Of a stretch of 6,348 nucleotides of DNA, positions 1 through 3,890 are shown in pieces (within the stretch, counting starts at the first letter, position 1; each line of letters starts with the position of its first letter). The DNA lies in contig CAZYAK010000078.1 of NCBI GenBank assembly GCA_964645935.1, forward strand, positions 1 through 6,348, read 5' to 3'. This DNA comes from CAZYAK01 sp964645935 (GTDB lineage Bacteria > Patescibacteriota > Gracilibacteria > Peribacterales > Peribacteraceae). Under the pieces are notes generated by a model that saw nothing but the letters and a program-made list of their open reading frames with translations, was not told the DNA's origin and searched no databases. The position numbers and the translations under genes are program-made.

Positions 1-49
1 ACACCATCATAACCCCACAACACGGATGCGCAATATTCTGGGGTTTCAC
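1..49 (-). CDS. Possible 5' end of a gene running off the left edge
   Basis: A minus-strand frame opens with GTG at position 49 (an in-frame GTG also lies at 55) and stays open to the window edge. It would begin MKPQNIAHPCCGVMMV. A GGGAAGG purine run lies 5-6 bases upstream of the GTG at 49 and could serve as ribosome binding site; it forms the right half of a perfect palindrome. A degraded copy of the small-gene leader lies further upstream. Only 16 codons are visible, so the open frame itself carries little weight and no family can be recognised. An alternative start is the ATG at position 10 in the same frame. Confidence 0.2.
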   Translation of the reverse strand, partial: MKPQNIAHPCCGVMMV

Positions 50-56
50 AAACACC

Positions 57-70
57 TTCCCGTACGGGAA
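57..70. repeat. Perfect 14-bp palindrome
   Basis: Positions 57-70 read TTCCCGTACGGGAA, which is its own reverse complement. It sits just upstream of the possible partial gene at the left edge and downstream of a degraded small-gene leader. The position would suit a repressor operator, or a hairpin covering a ribosome binding site. The symmetry is directly visible; the role is inference. Confidence 0.5.
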
Positions 71-76
71 ATACGC

Positions 77-95
77 GATGGGGGATCGCAAAGCT
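77..95 (-). promoter_or_regulatory. Probable degraded fourth copy of the small-gene leader
   Basis: On the minus strand this stretch reads AGCTTTGC, GAT, CCCCCATC. The leader of the small gene at 2338-2697 reads AGCTTTGC directly followed by CCCCCATC, so the two match at 16 positions if a three-base insertion is allowed. No good -10 box lies 5-6 bases upstream and no complementary arm follows, so if homologous it is decayed or diverged. Confidence 0.35.
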
Positions 96-254
96 CGCAG
101 AAGATTCGATTCTCGAATGATTACGATGAACTCTGTTTCACCATGTTCCCGGGATACGCGCGAATCCGGAGCACCGGAACATCCTGATGCGGTGATCGAA
201 TGCCAAAGGGAACGCACGCGAAACATGACAATCACATCGCACATCCGTGTCCGC

Positions 255-668
255 TCAGCGTGCCAGGTGGTGAGCCAGCCGTGCCACCCACTCGAAGACG
301 TAGGGCCACAGCACGATGAGCACCACCGCGGCCCACGTTACGGCCATGACGAGGGCCGCCGCCGCGGCCACGTCTTTGGTGTGTTTCATGGCGGGGCGGT
401 GTTTGTGCGTGTCCTTGGCTTCCTCGATGTGCCGGTAGAACGCGCTGGAGAGGCGCTCCAGCGAGGTATTGAGCAGCTCCGTGGCGATGAACATCCCGCC
501 GGCTACGAGGATGATGATCCAGTCCGCGGGGTCCAATTGGAAGATCGTCGCGAGTGCGAAGCTCACCACGACGCCGAGCGCGAAGAGCTTGAGGTTGCGC
601 TCGGTGGTGACGGCGTGCCAGAGGCCTTCTGCTGCGTAGTTCACGCTGCGGACGTAGGGGGAGAGCAT
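255..668 (-). CDS. dgkA: DgkA-family membrane kinase (undecaprenol or diacylglycerol kinase)
   Basis: A 137-residue integral membrane lipid kinase that uses ATP to phosphorylate undecaprenol (Gram-positive type) or diacylglycerol. It feeds the carrier-lipid pool for cell-wall synthesis or recycles diacylglycerol. The family signature is visible: TERN at 22-25 near the N-terminus, E64-LLN67-TSLE71 (the E-x-x-N-T-x-x-E motif) and K98-D99 followed by AAAAAL. Hydrophobic segments lie at about 28-44, 50-67 and 100-121, as expected for a three-helix subunit that trimerises. The ATG at 668 was chosen; a TTG at 680 would add four residues and overlap glyA. One base separates it from the glyA stop (TGACATG), so translation is probably coupled. 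No good SD is visible. The usual Asp after the E-motif (EAVVD in relatives) is replaced within ERLSSAF. Undecaprenol versus diacylglycerol specificity cannot be read from the sequence. Confidence 0.88.
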   Translation of the reverse strand: MLSPYVRSVNYAAEGLWHAVTTERNLKLFALGVVVSFALATIFQLDPADWIIILVAGGMFIATELLNTSLERLSSAFYRHIEEAKDTHKHRPAMKHTKDVAAAAALVMAVTWAAVVLIVLWPYVFEWVARLAHHLAR

Positions 669-669
669 G

Positions 670-1935
670 TCAGGCGGCAATGCCGGGGACCGGGAAGCGC
701 TTGCAGAAGACCTTCACCTCCGCGTGTAGGGCGTTCAAGGCGTTCTCGTCCGCGCGGTCCTTGACGGCGCGGAGCATGAATTGGCCGAGCTGAGTCATTT
801 CTGCCTCCTTCATGCCGCGCGTGGTCACGGCTGGGGTGCCCAGGCGGATGCCGGAGGGATCCATGGGCTTGCGCTGGTCGTTGGCGATCATGTTCTTGTT
901 CAGTGTGATGCCCACGCGGTCCAGCACCGTCTCCACCTCGCCGCCGGGTATACCCCAAGAGGTGATGCAGTCGATGAGCATGAGGTGGTTGTCCGTGCCG
1001 TTGGTGACGAGTTTGGCGCCGTGGTCCATGAAGAACTTGGCCAGGTGCTTGCTGTTGGCAATGATCTGGCGCGCGTACTCCCGGAACTCGGGCTTGAGCG
1101 CCTCGCCAAATGCCACGGCCTTGGCCGCTACCATCTGCATGATGGGTCCGCCCTGGAAGCCCGGGAACACGGATTTGTCGATCTTTTTCCCAAGCTCCCG
1201 CTCGCGGGTGAGGATGAGGCCGCCGCGCGGGCCGCGGAGACTCTTGTGGGTTGTGGTGGTGATGACGTCAAAGCCGTCGTCGAAGGGGTTCCGGAGAGCC
1301 TTCCCCGCGATCATGCCCGCGATGTGCGCCATGTCGGCCATGGTGTAGGCGCCCACCTCGTCGGCGATGGCCTTCATTTTGGCGTAGTTGAGCTCGCGGG
1401 GGTACGCGGAGAACCCGGCCAGGATGAGCTTGGGTTTCTCACGCAGCGCGACCTCGCGCATCTCGTCGTAGTCGATCTCGCCCGTCTCCACGTCCTTCAT
1501 CTTGTATCGCACGAACTTGTAGATTTTGGTGAGGTACGTCACCGGGTGGCCGTGCGTGAGGTGGCCGCCGTGGCTGAGGTCCATACCGAGCACCGTGTCG
1601 CCCGGCTCCAGCAGCGCGAAGTATGTGGCCACGTTCATGGGTGCGCCCGCGTGGGGCTGCACGTTGGCGTGTCCGGCCCCGAAGAGCTGCTTGGCGCGCT
1701 CGATGGCCAGACTCTCGATGATGTCCGTGAATTCCTGCCCGCCGTAGTAGCGCTTTCCGGGATATCCCTCCGAGTATTTGTTGTTGAAGACCGAGCCCAT
1801 CGTCTCCAGCACCGCCGGGGAGACGTAGTTCTCCGAGGCGATCAGTTCGACGCCCTCCACCTGACGCCGCATCTCGCCCATGAGTGCTGCGTGGATGTCC
1901 GGGTCGGCGGCCTTGAGCGCGTCGTAGGTGGGCAT
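670..1935 (-). CDS. glyA: Serine hydroxymethyltransferase
   Basis: Cytoplasmic PLP enzyme that interconverts serine plus tetrahydrofolate with glycine plus 5,10-methylene-tetrahydrofolate, the main entry of one-carbon units for thymidylate and purines. The length of 421 residues is normal. Visible motifs are NNKYSEGYPGKRYYGG (51-66), D201 and H204 in ADMAH (the Asp that contacts the PLP ring nitrogen), TTTTHK with the Schiff-base lysine K231, PGFQGGP (258-264) and R364 in SGIRLGTPA, which binds the substrate carboxylate. The loop usually written HSGSxAN is HAGAPMN here (95-101), with both serines replaced by alanine. The ATG at 1935 has a pyrimidine-rich upstream stretch and no SD. It lies 99 bases after the stop of a small membrane-protein gene, across a hairpin, so it probably has its own promoter. 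dgkA follows after one base. Confidence 0.97.
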   Translation of the reverse strand: MPTYDALKAADPDIHAALMGEMRRQVEGVELIASENYVSPAVLETMGSVFNNKYSEGYPGKRYYGGQEFTDIIESLAIERAKQLFGAGHANVQPHAGAPMNVATYFALLEPGDTVLGMDLSHGGHLTHGHPVTYLTKIYKFVRYKMKDVETGEIDYDEMREVALREKPKLILAGFSAYPRELNYAKMKAIADEVGAYTMADMAHIAGMIAGKALRNPFDDGFDVITTTTHKSLRGPRGGLILTRERELGKKIDKSVFPGFQGGPIMQMVAAKAVAFGEALKPEFREYARQIIANSKHLAKFFMDHGAKLVTNGTDNHLMLIDCITSWGIPGGEVETVLDRVGITLNKNMIANDQRKPMDPSGIRLGTPAVTTRGMKEAEMTQLGQFMLRAVKDRADENALNALHAEVKVFCKRFPVPGIAA

Positions 1936-1963
1936 GGGGCGGATGGGGAAGGGTCGGGAGTCC

Positions 1964-1993
1964 AGACTAGCGGAAGGAGCGTGACGTGGGCAA
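1964..1993 (-). promoter_or_regulatory. Possible glyA promoter
   Basis: On the minus strand TTGCCC (1988-1993) is followed after 18 bases by TAGTCT (1964-1969), 28 bases before the glyA ATG. The -35 matches consensus at four of six positions and the -10 only at three. The -35 overlaps GCTTTGCCC (1988-1996), which also occurs in the small-gene leaders. Weak evidence. Confidence 0.3.
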
Positions 1994-2006
1994 AGCGCGT
2001 GAAAGG

Positions 2007-2029
2007 GGCCCGCCGCCGAACGGCGGGCC
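2007..2029 (-). terminator. GC-rich hairpin after the 54-residue gene
   Basis: GGCCCGCCG and CGGCGGGCC form a perfect 9-bp stem around a five-base loop, beginning five bases after the stop codon at 2035. On the minus strand it is followed by CCCCTTTC, only a short T-run, so it could be a weak intrinsic terminator or an mRNA-end stabiliser. The core resembles the hairpin at 2758-2781. Confidence 0.6.
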
Positions 2030-2034
2030 GGGTC

Positions 2035-2199
2035 TCAGTCCTCATCCTCGTGGATGTCGAGGAGGGTGGCGATCAGCGCGCAGACAGCGATAGTCGCCGC
2101 GAATTTCACGGCGAACTTGGTGTCGCTGTCCGCGCGGATGTACCACACCGCTCCGAGCGCCATGAGAAGCGAAGAACCGAAACAGATCAGCTCTGCCAT
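2035..2199 (-). CDS. Small two-helix membrane protein, 54 residues, unknown
   Basis: Unrecognised protein starting MAELICFGSS and ending HEDED. Two hydrophobic stretches (about 4-20 and 29-48) are separated by a short polar turn IRADSDTK, and the tail is acidic. Both ends probably lie on the same side of the membrane. The start is well supported: AGGAGG lies eight bases before the ATG at 2199, and a GTG immediately precedes it (GTGATG). It has its own TATAAT box, a leader shared with the two upstream small genes and a hairpin after the stop. It resembles the 59-residue protein at 2791-2970 in layout (two helices, acidic tail) but not clearly in sequence. Candidate roles such as a membrane-complex accessory or regulator are open; none can be assigned. 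Confidence 0.75.
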   Translation of the reverse strand: MAELICFGSSLLMALGAVWYIRADSDTKFAVKFAATIAVCALIATLLDIHEDED

Positions 2200-2243
2200 C
2201 ACGAGTTTCCTCCTGATTGGGGGGCAAAGCTGAGAGTATTATA
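2199..2243 (-). promoter_or_regulatory. Promoter and structured leader, copy 1
   Basis: On the minus strand: TATAAT at 2238-2243, six bases, then AGCTTTGCCCCCC, then AGGAGG (2208-2213) and the ATG at 2199. No convincing -35 is present. If transcription begins about seven bases after the -10, the RNA starts at or next to the A at 2231. UCAGCUUUGCC (2223-2233) can pair with GGCAGAGCUGA (2187-2197) for 11 bp including one G-U. The ribosome binding site lies in the 25-base loop, and the 3' arm begins at the G of the ATG. Confidence 0.65.
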
Positions 2244-2292
2244 CCGTAAAAAGCCGTATTGGCGATCTGCGTCCCGCCGGACACGAGAAAGT

Positions 2293-2311
2293 CCCGTCGC
2301 ACTGCGACGGG
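2293..2311 (-). terminator. Hairpin B after the 119-residue gene
   Basis: CCCGTCGC and GCGACGGG form a perfect 8-bp stem with a three-base loop. On the minus strand it is followed by ACTTTCTC. It is the second of two adjacent hairpins between the stop codon at 2338 and the next promoter. The T-run is weak, so termination is likely but not certain. Confidence 0.55.
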
Positions 2312-2313
2312 GT

Positions 2314-2330
2314 GCCTGTCGAGGACAGGC
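2314..2330 (-). terminator. Hairpin A after the 119-residue gene
   Basis: GCCTGTC and GACAGGC pair perfectly (7 bp) around a three-base loop, starting seven bases after the stop codon. There is no T-run of its own; it stands two bases from hairpin B and the two may act together as a 3' end. Confidence 0.5.
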
Positions 2331-2337
2331 GTGTTGT

Positions 2338-2697
2338 TCATCCTTGCAGCCTCTTGGCGCCGAAGATCGCACCCACGATGGCCGCGATCAGGACGACCGA
2401 GTGGGTAGTGCTGGACACGGTGCCGTAGGCGATCCGCATCGGCAGCTCACACACGATCCAGAGGAGGGCTACCAGCGCGGTTCCGATCACGATGCGCGAA
2501 CCTCGCAGGAATTCCGCGTGGGAGTCCCCGATGGACTGGTGGAGCACCACGGCCAGCCCGATGGCTACGGCTGCCATCTCCACCTCCTGCATGGTGTAGA
2601 GGAGGGGTCCGTCCCGCTCCGACAGGGGAATGAGGTGCAGAAGCGCCCGCGCGAGGAGCCCGAAGAGGAGTGTAAGGAGCAGACGTCGCTTCGCCAT
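2338..2697 (-). CDS. Multi-helix membrane protein, 119 residues, unknown
   Basis: Unrecognised protein starting MAKRRLLLTL and ending FGAKRLQG. Hydrophobic segments lie at about 5-24, 41-54, 68-88 and 98-113, giving three or four membrane helices. Basic residues flank the first helix (KRR) and the end (AKR), which would favour both on the cytoplasmic side. The frame is open upstream to 2790, but the ATG at 2697 is chosen because AGGAGG stands eight bases before it and the whole leader matches that of the 54-residue gene. A GTG immediately precedes the ATG. It is the middle one of three cassettes that each have their own -10 box and hairpin. No catalytic motif is visible. Function unknown. Confidence 0.75.
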   Translation of the reverse strand: MAKRRLLLTLLFGLLARALLHLIPLSERDGPLLYTMQEVEMAAVAIGLAVVLHQSIGDSHAEFLRGSRIVIGTALVALLWIVCELPMRIAYGTVSSTTHSVVLIAAIVGAIFGAKRLQG

Positions 2698-2739
2698 CAC
2701 GAGTTTCCTCCTGATGGGGGGCAAAGCTGAAGGAGTATA
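2697..2739 (-). promoter_or_regulatory. Promoter and structured leader, copy 2
   Basis: TATACT at 2734-2739, five bases, then AGCTTTGCCCCCC, AGGAGG and the ATG at 2697. From the AGCTTT to the ATG it is identical to copy 1 except for one missing A. GCUUUGCC (2720-2727) can pair with GGCGAAGC (2688-2695), with one G-U; bulging A2728 lets two more pairs form. The loop of about 24 bases holds the SD. No convincing -35. Confidence 0.62.
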
Positions 2740-2757
2740 CGCCATCGCACCTGAAGT

Positions 2758-2781
2758 GCCCGCCGCCCCATGGCGGCGGGC
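2758..2781 (-). terminator. GC-rich hairpin after the 59-residue gene
   Basis: GCCCGCCGCC and GGCGGCGGGC form a perfect 10-bp stem around a four-base loop, nine bases after the stop codon at 2791. On the minus strand it is followed by ACTTCAGG, which has no T-run, so it is not a classical intrinsic terminator. It could protect the 3' end or halt transcription with a factor. Confidence 0.5.
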
Positions 2782-2790
2782 GATGATCAC

Positions 2791-2970
2791 TCAGTCCGTG
2801 TCGTCATCCGGGGCGAAGCGCCAGGCCAACGCCCCCGCGAGGAGGGCGACGGCCGTGATGCAGCCCAACACGATACCCGCGGCCCCTCCGGGCACGAACG
2901 GGCCGGTGCAGAACCGCAGGGCGGTCCAGATGATGAGGACCACGAGCAGAGAGATCAGCAGCTTCGCCAT
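2791..2970 (-). CDS. Small two-helix membrane protein, 59 residues, unknown
   Basis: Unrecognised protein starting MAKLLISLLV and ending FAPDDDTD. Two long hydrophobic stretches (about 3-20 and 30-51) are joined by CTGPFVPGG, a turn rich in Gly and Pro, and the tail is strongly acidic. This is the same two-helix, acidic-tail layout as the 54-residue protein. The ATG at 2970 is preceded by GGAGA with seven or eight bases spacing; the frame extends upstream to 3006, but that part would overlap the leader. The coding start GGCGAAGCT is complementary to the leader start. It has its own -10 box (TATGCT) and a hairpin after the stop. Function unknown. Confidence 0.72.
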   Translation of the reverse strand: MAKLLISLLVVLIIWTALRFCTGPFVPGGAAGIVLGCITAVALLAGALAWRFAPDDDTD

Positions 2971-3011
2971 GACACGTCTCCGTGTTGGGGGGCAAAGCTG
3001 TGACAAGCATA
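2970..3011 (-). promoter_or_regulatory. Promoter and structured leader, copy 3
   Basis: TATGCT at 3006-3011, six bases, then AGCTTTGCCCCCCA as in the other two copies. The SD part has diverged to GGAGA. CAGCUUUGCC (2991-3000) can pair with GGCGAAGCUG (2959-2968) for 10 bp with one G-U, leaving a 22-base loop that holds the SD. Inside that loop ACACG and CGTGT (2972-2985) can form a second 5-bp stem with GAGA at its tip, so part of the SD would lie in a tetraloop. Confidence 0.6.
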
Positions 3012-3162
3012 CCGGACATCATCAAAAAGGCCCGTCACGAGGATCGCGGCTATGGTAATGGCACGACAGATGGTCATGCCGGATTCTTCGCCCCATGTGC
3101 TCCTTTCCGCGTTCGCGCTGGAGGAATGGACGGCGAGTGTTTTGGGCAGGTTGGCTATGTGG

Positions 3163-3771
3163 TCAAGAAGTTGCTTCCGACTTTGGCTGTTTGGGCATTG
3201 GGGGAAAGGTCCCGCGGCTGGTCATCACGGCGTCCACGCGTTCGTCGTGGGGTTCCATGGGGATGTCTTGGAGGATCTGCGCGTCGAAGCACACTCCCCA
3301 GAACTTGGTAGACGGATGAGCCTTCCGCTGCGTGCGGATCCAGATGTCGTACCCGCCGTTGCCGCGTCCCATGCGTCGGCCATCAGTGGAGTAGGCCCGG
3401 GCGGGGATGACGGCGACGTCCAGGATGACGGGATCCAGCAGGAGCCCGGATTGCGGCGGTTCGTAGATGCCATAGGTTCCCACGGCCAGCTCGGACAAGC
3501 TCGTCACCTTCCGGAACGCCATCTTGCCGCCTTCGTGGCGCGGGAAGTAGAGCGTGGAGCCGCGCTTCCAGCACTCGTCGATGAGCAGGCGCAGGTCCAC
3601 CTCGCTGCGGAGCGCCGCGTACACGGCGACCGTGCAGGGCCCAGGAGGTAGGTTCTCCAGCACGCGGCGGCAGCAGCTTCGGCTCTCGGCCTGCCGCGCG
3701 GCGTCGTCCATGCGCTTGAGACGCTCGGAGATGGCGGCGCGGAGGGACTCCTTTTCTTGGAAGGGGTGCAT
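3163..3771 (-). CDS. 5-formyltetrahydrofolate cyclo-ligase
   Basis: Cytoplasmic enzyme that uses ATP to convert 5-formyl-THF into 5,10-methenyl-THF, returning a storage or side product of the SHMT reaction to the active folate pool. This fits glyA a short distance downstream. At 202 residues it has the family length. Motifs: basic N-terminal helix (KESLRAAISERLKR, 7-20), SEVDL (56-60), LYFPR (74-78), VIPARAYSTDGRRMGRGNGGYD (121-142), equivalent to the nucleotide and folate loop usually written GxRxGxGGGYYD, and MEPHDERVDAVMT (172-184) near the C-terminus. The loop has N and G in place of the usual G and Y. The ATG at 3771 has no SD; a TACTCT box ends seven bases before it. The spacing to dnaX upstream is 116 bases and is filled with heptamer repeats. 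Confidence 0.88.
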   Translation of the reverse strand: MHPFQEKESLRAAISERLKRMDDAARQAESRSCCRRVLENLPPGPCTVAVYAALRSEVDLRLLIDECWKRGSTLYFPRHEGGKMAFRKVTSLSELAVGTYGIYEPPQSGLLLDPVILDVAVIPARAYSTDGRRMGRGNGGYDIWIRTQRKAHPSTKFWGVCFDAQILQDIPMEPHDERVDAVMTSRGTFPPMPKQPKSEATS

Positions 3772-3778
3772 GGAAGAG

Positions 3779-3784
3779 AGAGTA
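3779..3784 (-). promoter_or_regulatory. Possible -10 box of the 5-FCL gene
   Basis: TACTCT on the minus strand, seven bases before the ATG at 3771, with no SD between. It would give a transcript starting at or next to the ATG. It matches TATAAT only at the three most conserved positions and no -35 is evident, so read-through from dnaX is an alternative. Confidence 0.3.
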
Positions 3785-3792
3785 GCGGCGGG

Positions 3793-3823
3793 AGGGATTA
3801 GGCTTTAGGAATGAGGATGTAGA
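3793..3823. repeat. Heptamer repeat arm, AGGNNNN type
   Basis: AGG recurs exactly every seven bases at 3793, 3800, 3807 and 3814, with AGA at 3821: units AGGGATT, AGGCTTT, AGGAATG, AGGATGT. Read on the minus strand they are CCT-first heptamers. The arm is inverted with respect to 3858-3890. Confidence 0.8.
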
Positions 3824-3857
3824 ACCGCTTGAGAGTGCCATTGGCGTCTCCAGCTCG

Positions 3858-3890
3858 CCTAAATCCTACATCCTACGACCTAACGCCTCA
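3858..3890. repeat. Heptamer repeat arm, CCTNNNN type
   Basis: CCT recurs exactly every seven bases at 3858, 3865, 3872, 3879 and 3886: units CCTAAAT, CCTACAT, CCTACGA, CCTAACG and a final CCT that runs into the dnaX stop codon (3888-3890). CTACATCCT (3866-3874) is the exact reverse complement of 3814-3822, so the two arms could fold into an imperfect hairpin with a loop of about 34 bases. Confidence 0.8.

Larger units (their letters stand above)
1..254. other. Intergenic region downstream of dgkA
   Basis: No supportable complete gene. It holds the palindrome at 57-70, the leader-like element at 77-95, a small inverted repeat ATTCGA/TCGAAT at 104-118 and an AACCCC/GGGGTT pair at 11-16 and 40-45. 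I found no tRNA and no hairpin with a T-run that would terminate dgkA. The base composition looks somewhat richer in A and T than the neighbouring genes. Confidence 0.5.

Noticed and set aside
101..118. GATTCGATTCTCGAAT as a tRNA T-arm
   Set aside because: The flanks cannot form the five-base T-stem or an acceptor stem; it is only a short inverted repeat.
78..764. Long plus-strand frame over dgkA
   Set aside because: It lies antisense to a gene with a clear DgkA signature, has no membrane or domain pattern, and its composition is that of a shadow frame.
2042..2341. 99-codon minus-strand frame over the 54-residue gene
   Set aside because: It reads across promoter copy 1 and the SD in another frame; the 54-residue frame has the SD, start and membrane pattern.
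781..2730. 649-codon plus-strand frame across glyA and two small genes
   Set aside because: Antisense to an unmistakable glyA; His/Val/Gly/Glu-rich composition typical of reverse reading of a GC-rich gene, with no start signal.
3014..3030. GGCCTTTTTGATG on the minus strand as a terminator of the 5-FCL gene
   Set aside because: A T-run is present but no stem precedes it.
3858..3890. CRISPR-like array
   Set aside because: The period is seven bases with no spacer-sized units; it is a phased heptamer repeat.
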